64,000 bases of DNA from Solen grandis (lineage: Eukaryota > Mollusca > Bivalvia > Adapedonta > Solenidae): contig CM037788.1 of the NCBI GenBank assembly GCA_021229015.1, forward strand, positions 41,086,049-41,150,048. Direction: 5' to 3'. The position numbers and the translations under genes are program-made. Shown piece by piece: positions 38,701 to 50,018 of the stretch. The notes below the pieces were generated by a model. That model did no database searches, was not told the origin of the DNA, and saw nothing but the letters and a program-made list of their open reading frames with translations. How positions within the stretch are numbered: the first letter of the stretch is position 1; every line of letters starts with the position of its first letter.

Positions 38701-41700
38701 AGACACTCTCTAATCATCAGATTCTAACCACCTTCTCTAGAGACACTCTCTAATCATCAGATTCTAACCACCTTCTCTAGAGACACTCTCTAATCATCAG
38801 ATTCTAATCACTTTCTTTAGAGACACTCTCTAATAATCAGATTCTAACCACCTTCTCAAGAGACACTCCCTAATCATCAGATTCTAACCACTTTCTCTAG
38901 AGACACTCTCTAATCATCAGATTCTAACCACTTCTCTAGAGACACTCTCTAATCATCAGATTCTAACCACCTTCTCTAGAGACACTCTCTAATCATCAGA
39001 TTCTAACCACCTACTCAGAGAACTCTCTTTTCATCAGATTCAAACCACTTCCTCTAGAGACACTCTCTAATCATCAGATTCAAACCACTTTCTCTAGAGA
39101 CACTCTCTAATCATCAGATTCTAACCACTTTCTCTAGAAGCACTCTCAAATCATCAGATTCTAATCACCTTCTGGGATACTCTTCTTTAACAAATTCTTA
39201 TCACCTTCCAAGAAAGGTAAAATGTTTCTTAATTAAGATAGTTATATGTGATGAAACCTGGTTCTATTCCTATGAGCCTGAAAGTAACTAACAGAGTTCA
39301 CTTTAGAAACATAATTTGTCTCCATCTCCTGAAAAAGCACATCTTCCCAAGTCAGCTGGTCATGTCAATCATTTTCTGTGACACTTAGAGCAAAGTTCTT
39401 TATCACATGGTACCAGAGGGTGAGTATTACTCCATTTAGATTAAAGGATTTCCTTAAAAACTGTTCCTCTGAATTTCTGAAGAAAAAAAATGGTTTTGAA
39501 ATTATGGATAATTTTCATTTTAATCTATTGAGTTCAGACCAATAAACTGCAATTAAATAATGCAAACTAGACATGCATTCATTAATATGTGATTGAGATG
39601 ACCTTGCATTTACTGGTAATTATAAACAATGTTGTATGTACTGTTAATTATACACAATGTAAATAACATAATGATCATGTTAATATGCAACTGATTTACA
39701 GCAACCATCATCAATTAATTTTCCATAACACTCAATCATCATTTATCTCTGAAAATCTCAAATCATTAAAAAATCATTATTTCGACATGGAAGATATACA
39801 CACAGTAGCTATCATAAAGTAGAGTGCGCATGTGATAGTTGTTGGATGTGAACATCATATTATCTTGTGCCATGCGATAACAACTGTGTGTATATCCAGT
39901 GGTTATCATAATCATGTACGCATGTGATACAGAAATATCTTTCATGTCTCAATATACCTAAGCAAAAAGAAGAGAAATAAGCCATCTTTTACCCCCCCCC
40001 TTTTTCTTTTTTAAAACAACAAATAGCTATATGTTTCTTTGACCTAAATTACTCAAGATTTTAAACAAATCAAATCTGAGAACAAACGGCTACAAATCCC
40101 TCATGACCAGTCAATATTAACCATTCTGACAAGACTAAAGACATGTGATGCCCACCTCCAATCATGTCTGCAACTCTGATCCTTGTTACCAACGTTTCTG
40201 ACTCCAAATATGTAATAAAAGCTGACAGGAAGGCCAACCTCTGCATCAAGAATCGCCACTGGTCATTGTATCTGTAAATATATTATTTTAGTTACTATTT
40301 TTCCTTAATATTTTCATAGAAAACAAAAAATTGATCCCAATTAAAACCTGTGCCTGACTCAATGTACTCTTAACAAAAAATTATTTTATTGTGGGCTGAG
40401 CACGAAACTTACCTTTTCTTCTTTCACTATAATTATGCATTATAGAACAGGTGCCCAAATATAAACCAAAATAACACTTTATACAATATCTTTATTGGCA
40501 TAAAATAGCAATATACATATTCATAGCCATGAACAATGGAAAACATAAATCCATACATGCGTGAAAAGCAATGGAAGAAAAAAATATTTTCAGAGAAGAG
40601 TTAAGAGAGAGTAAAATTATAGAGTATGACAATATAATTTTTGTTGATCATGTACACTTGTTTAATAGCATTAATTCAATTTATACAATGTATGCACTGA
40701 ATTAACCCTTTCCCTCATATAGACTCATTTTGACGCACTCAATAGGTACCACATAAAACCTGATCTACAGAAAACCAGTTAAACCTTACCAAATTTAATT
40801 ATAAAGTCCTCATTTCCAGACCACTGAGGAGCAGCGAACAGCATAAAACCTGATCAGCCTGCGAGTTACTCGCAGGCTGATCTGGTTTTATGTTGTTCGC
40901 ATAGGTCTTTTCATGGTTTCCTCTATGAGGGAAAGGGTTAATATACATGTACTAATTATTATGATAATACTGCATGTCACAAATGTTATTTATTGCAAAT
41001 ATGTTGCAGACAAGGATTTTTCATGGTTTCCCAGGTGCCAAGTACTGATCCAGCCAAGCTTCTGTCAAAAGGAATCAGAACAAGTTGTAAGAACTTGTTA
41101 CCAAATCAACATAACAATAAATAAGTTCAAACTAAAATGCTGTTTTTGAATCAATACTTAGGCATACAATGATCAAAACCATAGTACCTAAGGATATAGT
41201 ACATTATCCAAACAGACCGCTTAATTTGTGCAGAACTTTTAATACCGTACTTGATTTTTGGAGTACATTTGTATTATATTATTAACAACAATTAAACAAT
41301 TTTTTTGTTGCTTCTGTAGTGTTTTTTTAATTCAATTAAGAAGAAACACAATTTAACATTAATACAATTTTTGTATACTGCATATCTGACCACAGCATAC
41401 ACAGTGGAATATTGTACAACCAGACTTTGTAAAAATTAAAGGTGCACCATTACAAATCATTTCTTCAACTTATCCTCAAGTAACTGTAAGCTTTTATATG
41501 TTTAGTTTCATGATTTAAATTCACTATGATCATTCCTGACTGATGATGTCAGACTGCGTGATTACAAGGTAAATATTTTTCATCTGATCTATATTACCTG
41601 TAGTACTGATTTATATTACCTGTAGTACTGGTTTATATTACCTGTAGTACTGGTTTATATTACCTGTAGTACTGATTTATATTACCTGTAGTACTGACTT

Positions 41701-44700
41701 ATATTACCTGTAGTACTGATTTATATTACCTGTAGTACTGACTTATATTACCTGTAGTACTGGTTTATATTACCTGTAGTACTGATTTATATTACCTGTA
41801 GTACCGACTTATATTACCTGTAGTACCGACTTATATTACCAGTAGTACTGGTTTATATTACCTGTAGTAATGGTTTATATTACCTGAAGTACTGATTTAT
41901 ATTACCTGTAGTACCGACTTATATTACCTGTAGTACCGATTTATATTACCTGTAGTACTGACTTATATTACCTGTAGTAATGGTTTATATTACCTGTAGT
42001 ACTGATTTATATTACCTGTAGTACCGACTTATATTACCTGTAGTACCGACTTATATTACCTGTAGTACTGGTTTATATTACCTGTAGTACTGGTTTATAT
42101 TACCTGTAGTACTGGTTTATATTACCTGTAGTACTGATTTATATTACCTGTAGTACTGGTTTATATTACCTGTAGTACTGGTTTATATTACCTGTAGTAC
42201 TGGTTTATATTACCTGAAGTACTGGTTTATATTACCTGTAGTACTGGTTTATATTACCTGTAGTACCGACTTATATTACCTGTAGTACTGGTTTATATTA
42301 CCTGTAGTACTGGTTTATATTACCTGTAGTACTGATTTATATTACCTGCAGTACTGGTTTATATTACCTGTAGTACTGGTTTATATTACCTGTAGTACTG
42401 ATCTATATTACCTGCAGTACTGATTTATATTACCTGCAGTACTGGTTTATATTACCTGTAGTACTGGTTTATATTACCTGTAGTACTGATTTATATTACC
42501 TGTAGTACTGGTTTATATTACCTGTAGTACTGGTTTATATTACCTGTAGTACTGATTTATATTACCTGCAGTACTGGTTTATATTACCTGTAGTACTGGT
42601 TTATATTACCTGTAGTACTGATCTATATTACCTGTAGTACTGGTTTATATTACCTGCAGTACTGGTCTATATTACCTGCAGCACTGATTTATATTACCTG
42701 TAGTACTGGTTTATATTACATGCATTACTGGTTTATATTACCTGCGGTACTGGTTTATATTACCTGCGGTACTGATTTAAATTACCTGCAGTACTGGTTT
42801 ATATTACCTGTGGTACTGATTTATATTACCTGTGGTATTGGTTTATATTACCTGCAGTACTGATTTATATTACCTGCAGTACTGATTTATAATACCTGCA
42901 GTACTGATTTATATTACCTGTAGTACTTGTTTATATTACCTGTAATACTGGTTTTCCGGTATTTTCTGACCCAAGACTACCATGTTTTGCTGCACTGTGT
43001 CAAACAATGGTAAACACTTCTTGCATATCCCTGACACTGAAGCAATGAAACACATGAAAACAAATATGCAACTAATTATAACAAATTCAGAATATTTATA
43101 AGAGTTGCTACAGACTACTAATCTATTTAACTTAAGTTAATAAAGGATTAAAGCAGCTTGTTCACAGATTTTCAATAGAAATTCAAAAAAAAGAAAATTT
43201 CTTCTCTCCCTCATTAATGTTGATAAAGTCTTTGTTTCCTGACAAATAAACTCAGAAAGTGTAGGTCATATTGCACAAGAAAATGTTATTTTTGTAAATG
43301 CAACTTTGACAAATATAGAATACTGTATCCCCAAAGCAGATGCTTGCGTAACACATTCCGCAACATGGCGTCTTCACCACTTCAGAGTAGCAATTTGTAT
43401 GAAGTTAGTGCATGTGCTAAAAATGAATACTATGAAAATAGAAAATCTAAATACAGGTTTTACAATAATTATTCAAATATAGTTTCAATACAGTCTATGA
43501 CAGTACTGCCTGTGATGGAGAAACCACCCATTTTTTACAATCATGGATGGCTGCATCGAGTTATTGATAGACACACATAATTTATTTAAAATCAAATTCT
43601 AAGTCAATGACCATCTGCTAATGAGCTGATTTAATGTACATTAAAATTTAAACTTATTTATTTATTTATTTATGTAGATTGGGAAACAAGTTCTTACAAC
43701 TTATACTATCCCTCTCAACATTTCCTGGGTTGGACCAGTACTTTGCACTTGGGAAGGTCATAAATAATTCTTGCCTCCAACTGGGATCAAACCCATAACC
43801 TTTGGATAAGTTACCACTGGACCACGGCACCCTCAAAGTCTTTGTGACTGATACATTTAACCATGCACTATTTAAAACATTGTTTCTAGTTTCCTTTTCA
43901 GTGAAAGCTAAAAAGATGTTTAAATAGTTAATTTATAATAATTAAATGTACTGTCTATTATCATTAATAATAATAATTAAATATACTGTTTATTGGTTAG
44001 CAGGCCTTATCTAAGAGACAGTGTCAGCCTTGAGATAATTTGTTTCCATCTGAATGTTACAAATATACGTACCATTTTTGATCCCTTCAGCTTGGTGCAC
44101 TGTTTGTAACTGTGTCAATATTTCTCTTGCATTTTGCTCTAGTTCTCTTACAACAACTCTTATTTCCTGAAATATAATTCTTCACTCAGATATTATGAAA
44201 GAGAAAGAGATCAGTTTGTATTATGTAATGTACCAGAGCAAATGATATTTATGATGGAAAATATGTTAAAACTATATGGATGTTCCTCAAAATTTATAGA
44301 TTTAAATTGGGATCTACCTACAAGTTATCACTATACAAAATCAAGGTCATATCATTGGAGTGAATCCATCCTAAAGAAGTGACATACATTTGTAATGCTC
44401 CTGACATTTTTTTTAACAAAATCAACTATGGGGGTTAATTCAAGAATTAGATGAGCTATTAAAAGTAGTGGTTCTTGTGCACTGCACTTCTACATCTCAT
44501 AAGGTATTCATGTTTCAGGCTACGTCTACTTGATACAGATATATAGTGCTGCCACACTGCAGTATTGCGCTGTAGACATGTGGCATGATACCACACCCAG
44601 TCACATTATCCTTACACTGGGCCAACCTATCTGTGAACTACTCGTATATGCTGAGTGCAAAGCAAGGGAGCTATACAAGTACCATCTTTAATGACTTTGG

Positions 44701-47700
44701 TATGTCACAGCCAGGAATCAGACACACAAACTCCTGATTCCAGATTGAATGATGAACCTGCTGAAGCGTGACTGACAGACAACCAAGAAGTCATTCTTAT
44801 GTGTCACCTCTGCTTACTGCAGGTGACACAAAAACTGGAAATATAAAAGATGAGGACTCAATCATTTATGGTCATATGAACACTGTGACTCTGACCTAAC
44901 CAAGTGAAGTAACCTTGACCTTCAAGCTAGGGACCTGGTTCTTGTTTGCAAAACATCCTTTTGTCCTATGGACCTCTTCCATGCTAATTCAAAACACAAC
45001 TAAAATTGTGTCCATAGGACATGGATGCCCCTGCCATTTTGTTTATAATAGATTGACATTTTTGTAAGTGAGTATGATGAGAAACTGGAAATACAAAATG
45101 AACGCTGGCTTCAACCAAGATTTGGAATTATTTGACCTTGACTTTCAAGCTAGCAACCTAGTTCTAGATTGCGACACTTTATTTTGTCCTTAGGATTCCT
45201 TGTGCCAGGTTATTTCAAAGCACAACCATACACAACTAAGTTACAGCCTGGACATGAATCTTGCCCGGACTTACACACACACCTGTGTAATATTATATGC
45301 CCATTGCAAGTTCATGCCGGGGGCATAGAAAAAAAAAGAAGCTAATGATGTATTTTCATTAGGATCATTTGTGCCAAGTTATTTCAAAACTCGCCCATAC
45401 ACAAAAGAGTCAACCAAATGCAGTGACCTTGACCTTGAAGCAAGTGACCTGTTTCTTGTTCGCAAAACATTGTCTTGTCCCTAAAGGATAACTTGTTTTT
45501 TTATAAAAATTCTTATTGCTTTTTTAAAATTAAAAGGGCAGGGACAAGATTTAAACCCCTTCCTTAAGGAAAAACACATCGTCTTGTCCTAAGGATTACT
45601 TGTGCCAAGTTGTTTCAAAACCCACCAGACATAACAAAGTTACTGCTGGGTCAAAATTTTGTGGTCAACTGAGTGCTGTAACATTGACTTTCAAGCTAGT
45701 GACATGTACATTGCTTTGTTCTAAGAATCACTTGTGCCATTTTATTTCAAAACACAATCATACACAACAAAATGACACCAGGAACATGATTGCTTGCACA
45801 GACTAACATGCAGGTCTAAAAATATAAATGTGAATTACCTAAGCAGTCAGACTGGTTATCAATATTGCTCACGTGGATATACGCTGCACAGAGAAAAATC
45901 GACAAGCAGTCTATGACAAGACCTTCACCTGTGTATTTCACAGAAAGGGCAGTTTTGATAGTTGACACTTCAGTGTTGAAGGGTTGAGCAGATTTTCAGC
46001 AAATTACACTAATTGTATGAGTGAATGAAGGATACCCTTAGAGATCATTATTATTTAATTGCTGGTAGAATCAAAAGATAGTCATAAGTTAAGTTGTTAC
46101 AGCTCTGATTTATGATCTAGTCAAATTTTTTTGGCAAACGAAAGTAAGTGGTAAAAACTTAATTATCCACTATGATACAGTTTGTTTTTTTTATCAACCC
46201 ATCTTTCCCAATAAGTGTTTTTAGAGTAATTAAAAAAAGATTCAGTCAATACGCCAACCCCTCAATCAAAGTTGGTGATGTTATCTCCATATTAAGGGAG
46301 CATGGAGAATTAAGTTACACATTAAGACGGGCGGCACGAAATACCCAAATCTACCCAAATCTTACCCAAATCTTCCCAAATCTTACCCAAATCTACCCAA
46401 ATCTTACCCAAATCCACCCATAAATCATGAGATATAAGGAAATAATTGTTTGTATTTACAAATAATACTGAAATTTTATCAAAACAACGTGTACACGATG
46501 TATTTTTGATCTTCCGAGCGATCTATATTCCGGGTCCAGTAATTGTGTAAGATGCGGTTGGTGACTGTACTGCAGTATAACATCCTTTATACCTTACCTG
46601 TGTACGTAATGTTTATTCTTCCCTGTTTCAGTCGTTTCGGTACTACCATTAAATTTTATATTAATATTTACATACCCAAATCTTCTCAAATTTCTACCCA
46701 AATCTCCTCAAATCTTTACCCAAATCTTCTCAAACAATAGACTAATCACCCTTTAAAGCATTTAAAAAAAAGTTGATTTTAATTATTGTAAATAAATCAT
46801 AGTAACTGTAAGATCTAAAAAAAAATGTATATATATAATTATGTACACAGGTATGAAATCTTACCCAGATCTACCCAAATCCTCGCCACAAATCATGCGA
46901 TCGGTTTTCTCACCAAAGCATCTCTTTTTTTTTTATCTTTTTTTTTTTTAGATATAACTGTAACTACAAAACAGCAATTAAAATCATTTTTGATGAATGT
47001 TATACTGCAGTACAGTAACCGACCGCATCTTACACAATTATTGGATCCTGAATATAGATCGCTCGGAAGTTAAAAAATACATTGTGTACACATTGTTTTG
47101 ATAAAATTTCAGTATTATTTGTAAAAACAAACAATTATTTCCTTATATCTCATGATTTATGGGTGGATTTGGGTAAGGTTTGGGTAGATTTGGGTAAGAT
47201 TTGGGAAGATTTGGGTAAGATTTGGGTAGATTTGGGTATTTCGTGCTGCCGCATTAAGACTATCTAGAGCAATGTTCTGTAACATCTAAGGCTTACATAT
47301 TACTTATTTCATTTCTAACTGCTAACAATATATATATATAATCTTAAGCCTGTTTATAGAGGGTTTTTTTTTTTAATGATAACTGATTTACACAGGGAAA
47401 AAAAATCTTGAAAATTGCGGTTTTTTCCCCACAAAATGAAAATTGCATTTTTTTCCCCACAAATAGGGCTAGGGCACCTTCCCGAAAACTGGAAAAAAGG
47501 CCCTGGACAAATGCAACACTAAATGCATTTTGCCATTTCATGATGGAAGCATAAAAAGAGCTATAATCTGTTGTTGGCTAGGCATCTTATGTGTCCTGGC
47601 TCCATCTGTAATCAGGAGATGGAGAGCTTGATCCCTTAGCATGTATTGACAAAGCTAGTTGATAAATAGGAAAGCACATGAGAAGGATTTCTCTTTTAAA

Positions 47701-48029
47701 AGTTGAATGGGTTGTTTGTCTTTGATAAATTTATTTTGAGATCAAAATTTAAAAAAAAAAGACCAATGCCAGTTTATGAACCCAGCAATATGACAATCAG
47801 TTTGCTATGACACTTCACTCGTGTATATAGCTTATTATCTGCCTTATGTAGGATTTGAGGGATTAACTGCTGTTTCCCACGTATGTGTTACTCTTACGAC
47901 ATGACTGTTCACAACTAATGATTGAAAAACATTTAAATCGTTTTGACATTGTACCTCTCTTAATGATTGATCTCCTTCTAACTGCTGCTGAAATTCTGAA
48001 AAAATTTGACCGACATTGCCTTCTGCCAT
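35528..48029 (-). CDS. TSN: Translin, complete, six coding exons
   Basis: Exons on the minus strand, 5' to 3': 48029-47955, 44166-44073, 43036-42940, 40271-40156, 38137-38058, 35740-35528. All junctions are GT-AG and phases agree, giving 224 residues (human translin is 228). Translin binds single-stranded DNA and RNA, forms an octamer, and with TRAX makes the C3PO endoribonuclease that helps remove the siRNA passenger strand and process tRNA. Recognised segments: MAEGNVGQIFSEFQ start, LREEIRVVVRELEQNAREIL, QYYRYNDQWRF (the second basic, nucleic-acid-binding region), LESETLVTR, GFHIDLDDYLMGLLQLASEL, VNSVTAGDYGRP (includes VTAGD), GFRLLNLKNDSLRKRFDGLK and VEEVVYDLTIRG. The start is ATG at 48029, aligning with the usual N-terminus; an in-frame ATG nine codons upstream is less likely. 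Introns total about 11.8 kb and are rich in repeats. Confidence 0.96.
36597..36830 (-). mobile_element. piggyBac-like MITE, copy A
   Basis: TTAA on both sides (36593-36596, 36831-36834). Ends CCCTTTCCCTCATAGAGG and TATATGAGGGAAAAGG. Opposite orientation to the other copies. The centre holds a long palindrome (AGCATAAAACCAGATCAGCC... against GGCTGATCAGGTTTTATGCT). In TSN intron 5. Confidence 0.85.
37032..37682. mobile_element. Probable solo LTR
   Basis: Starts TGTAG and ends CTACA (matching 5-bp inverted ends in the TG...CA form of LTRs), 651 bp, flanked by TATG at 37028-37031 and 37683-37686. It is somewhat richer in GC than its surroundings. A TTTTATAACT box lies near 37321. No internal retroelement genes adjoin it. 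Family not assigned. Confidence 0.5.
38058..38137 (-). CDS. TSN: TSN exon 5
   Basis: 80 nt, acceptor ATACTTCAG, donor CTG|gtcagt. Encodes KIQREEGFHIDLDDYLMGLL and QLASEL. Confidence 0.95.
38266..39170. repeat. 40-bp tandem repeat in TSN intron 4
   Basis: About 22 copies of a 40-bp unit with TCTCTAGAGA (palindromic) and AATCATCAGATTCTAACCAC. It begins about 130 bp upstream (in gene sense) of exon 5. Copies are more than 90% alike by eye. Confidence 0.95.
40156..40271 (-). CDS. TSN: TSN exon 4
   Basis: 116 nt, acceptor TATTTACAG, donor GGAG|gtgggc. Completes the split Arg (AG|A) and encodes YNDQWRFLMQRLAFLSAFIT, YLESETLVTRIRVADMIG. Confidence 0.96.
40706..40937 (+). mobile_element. piggyBac-like MITE, copy B
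   Basis: TTAA duplications at 40702-40705 and 40938-40941. Ends CCCTTTCCCTCATATAGACT and CCTCTATGAGGGAAAGGG. Central palindrome of about 33 bp per arm (GCGAACAGCATAAAACCTGA ...). In TSN intron 3, between exons 3 and 4. Confidence 0.9.
41588..42939 (-). repeat. 22-bp minisatellite of the TSN exon 3 splice donor
   Basis: About 60 tandem copies of a 22-bp unit. In TSN sense it reads AACCAGTACTACAG|gtaatata. The native exon 3 end and donor (42953-42932) is AACCAGTATTACAG|gtaatata, one synonymous base different from the commonest copy. The array starts at the true donor with no spacer and runs into the intron. Variants include ACTGCAG and TACCGAC types. Confidence 0.95.
42940..43036 (-). CDS. TSN: TSN exon 3, source of the adjacent 22-bp minisatellite
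   Basis: 97 nt, acceptor GCTTCAG, donor ATTACAG|gtaata. Encodes SGICKKCLPLFDTVQQNMVV then LGQKIPENQYY and two bases of Arg. The exon 3' end plus donor is the template of the array at 41588-42939. Confidence 0.94.
43683..43832 (-). repeat. tRNA-derived SINE fragment
   Basis: On the minus strand the head has TGGTCCAGTGGTAA (A box) and GGGTTTGATCCC (B box), read from about 43832 down to 43782. The body includes GTGCAAAGTACTGGTCC in complement. It lies in TSN intron 2. Confidence 0.6.
44073..44166 (-). CDS. TSN: TSN exon 2
   Basis: 94 nt, acceptor TATTTCAG, donor AATG|gtacgt. Encodes EIRVVVRELEQNAREILTQL and QTVHQAEGIKN. Confidence 0.95.
44541..44770 (-). repeat. tRNA-derived SINE (CACACTGCAGTAT family)
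   Basis: Matches 16966-17225 in the same orientation (TATATAGTGCTGCCACACTG; GACATGTGGCATGAT). In TSN intron 1. Confidence 0.65.
44870..45800. repeat. Dispersed repeat block in TSN intron 1
   Basis: At least four diverged repeats with GACCTTCAAGCTAG, TTGTCCT(AT)GGA, TTGTGCCAAGTTATTTCA and CATACACAA phrases. No coding content. Confidence 0.55.
46329..47252. mobile_element. Fold-back element with ~260-bp inverted repeats, hAT-like
   Basis: The arms (about 46329-46590 and 46970-47252) are inverted copies, roughly 90% alike by eye. Their outer part is a tandem of ACCCAAATCT motifs. Exact 8-bp direct repeats ATTAAGAC flank it (46321-46328, 47253-47260). No transposase frame. The 8-bp duplication fits the hAT superfamily, an inference. 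The core holds further CCCAAATCT pieces. It sits in TSN intron 1. Confidence 0.88.
47955..48029 (-). CDS. TSN: TSN exon 1 (coding part)
   Basis: 25 codons, MAEGNVGQIFSEFQQQLEGD to SLRE, donor GAG|gtacaa. Phase 0 exit. Confidence 0.93.
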
Positions 48030-48110
48030 TTTCTGAGTTTCAAAAATGAAGCACACTGCCGCAGTGTTGTTGTAAGAATAGATTTATTTTCAACACCGGT
48101 TTGTTCTCAA

Positions 48111-48163
48111 GCCAATCAGAATTTACATTCACTGCGAAGTTAGCAAGCGTCAAAATGGCTGCC
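48111..48163 (-). promoter_or_regulatory. Candidate TSN promoter elements
   Basis: About 80-130 bp upstream of the TSN start codon lie GCCAATCAG (inverted CCAAT box, 48111-48119) and CAAAATGGCTGCC (48151-48163), close to the YY1 site often found near starts of housekeeping genes. No TATA box is evident. Function is inferred only from motif and position. Confidence 0.35.
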
Positions 48164-49784
48164 TTGTGACAAGATTTGTTTAAATGTTTAAATGAATAGA
48201 AAGTTTAGTTGTAAAGATGCACCAAAGGAAAACAAAACCTAGCCATGTATGATTTAATTTTCATTCAAATTCTCTTAGGCATGAACTTAACATTTAAAAC
48301 ACTGTTATTATTTTGTTGTAAATCGATAATTGTTGTCATGCAAGGTTCAATATATTGAATTTAGTAAACGATGCTGTCCGGTAATCTTGCGCACCTAAGC
48401 ACTTATCGGCAAATTTACTACGAATCAAATTAATACCGAGTAACCATTATTATTTTCCTATTTGCAAAAATCTTCAAGACATACAATGATACAGATATTA
48501 TTTGGAAATAACTCATTGAACTATATGTGTGCAACAATGTAAACACTCATCACATGATTAATCACAACATTCAATTGTCCGGTGATCTTGCGCAGGCGAT
48601 AGCAACTGGATACACCTTAATTTCACATCTATCATTTCAACGGGGGAAAAAAGGAATTTTACAACGTTTTAGTAGTGGAAAAAAGTTTTAATATGTGTAA
48701 TATTTATCTTTCTTTCGTGCAGGACGTAAACTCTTTGAACTGGATGAATAGACAGGAATAATGGGAAAATAGGTCAGTGGGCGTGTTTATGAATAAATAA
48801 TTAGGATGACGAAATAATGTAAAACAAACATGTTTAACAGATAATATTTCAACTTTCTTACCTTGCTTTGGTTCAGAGTAAGTCCAAATAAAAAATTTTG
48901 CTTGAAAAAATCTTACGATAGCGTAGTATATATCGTCGGAGGTCCTAACTTTTTTTCCTCTGATTTTTGTACGAAATTTTAATTCAAACTGATAAATATT
49001 GCAAAATTTATCTCGCACCACTCTTTTTATATGTTTTTTCTTAATACAAAATGATTTCCATGCAGAATGGCCCTTTTACACTCATATTTTTAAAATAAAA
49101 GTATCTCAGAATTCCATCTGCTGTGTTTACATATTTATAAATGGAAGTCATATATTATTATGTGTACAATTCGCAACTGCTATGACGTCACCTAGGGGTG
49201 GAGTTAGGACCACACTAAATGATGGCATAATATTTGACTCGTAATGTATTTAATGTTATTTTCGAGTGAATAATTATTTATAAAAGAATTATTTTGGGGG
49301 GTATCAATGTGAATTTGATAGAATTAATTGGTACGTGAACAGTTTTTATTCTATCTATTTTATTTATGTTGCATTTCCTAATTGAATCTTAGGGGGGCGC
49401 AGTTTGGGCACTCGAGGGTACTTAGTGACTAGTATCCAGTTCTCGCCAGCGTAAGAAGTTAAATCCAGAAGAAAGAAAAAAAAAAAAATCACACAAATTT
49501 AAAAAAAATATATATATATTTCTGAATATTTAAATCCTCCAAATGGCATGAATTGTCATTGTAATTGATAACAAATAGATTAAAAACATTCCTCCAAAAC
49601 CAACAACAATTGGGGGTTGACATTAATGCATAATGAAAAATAGATAGGCAGTTAAAAAAAGATCCAAAATGGCATCTTGTATTCTCGGTTTCGAACTCAA
49701 AAGAGTTTGTCATGAGCATGGTGGACATATATAGAGTGCCCACTGAGTTTTGTAACTGGGGATACAGTTGCTATTTGTCCTCAA
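48164..49784. other. Region upstream of TSN
   Basis: Two direct repeats TGTCCGGTRATCTTGCGCA lie at about 48373 and 48576. A TGACGTCA (CRE-like) site lies at about 49181-49188. A minus-strand open frame at 48862-49021 ends at a good donor (CAAG|gtaaga); see findings. No gene is otherwise recognised. Confidence 0.4.
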
Positions 49785-50018
49785 CCCTTTCCCTCATATA
49801 GACTCATTTTGACGCACTCAATAGGTACCACATAAAGTCTGTTCTGCAGAAAACCACAGTTAAACCTTACCAAATTTAATTACAAAATCCTCATTTCCAG
49901 ACCACTGAGGAGCAGCGAACAGCATAAAACCTGATCAGCCTGCAAGTTACTCGCAGGCTGATCTGGTTTTATGTTGTTCGCATAGGTCTTTTCATGGTTT
50001 CCTCTATGAGGGAAAGGG
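49785..50018 (+). mobile_element. piggyBac-like MITE, copy C
   Basis: Same ends and central palindrome as copy B. Right flank TTAA (50019-50022), left flank TCAA (49781-49784), so one side of the target duplication has mutated. Confidence 0.88.

Noticed and set aside
38266..39170. CRISPR-like repeat array
   Set aside because: The repeats are contiguous without unique spacers, and the genome is eukaryotic; it is a minisatellite. The same holds for the 80-, 54-, 33- and 22-bp arrays.
46340..46430. Interstitial telomeric repeat
   Set aside because: TTTGGGTAGA-type motifs are not TTAGGG, and the array is an arm of an inverted-repeat element with target duplications.
48030..48056. Upstream in-frame ATG of TSN at 48056
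   Set aside because: Starting there adds nine residues with no counterpart in translin; ATG at 48029 matches the family N-terminus.
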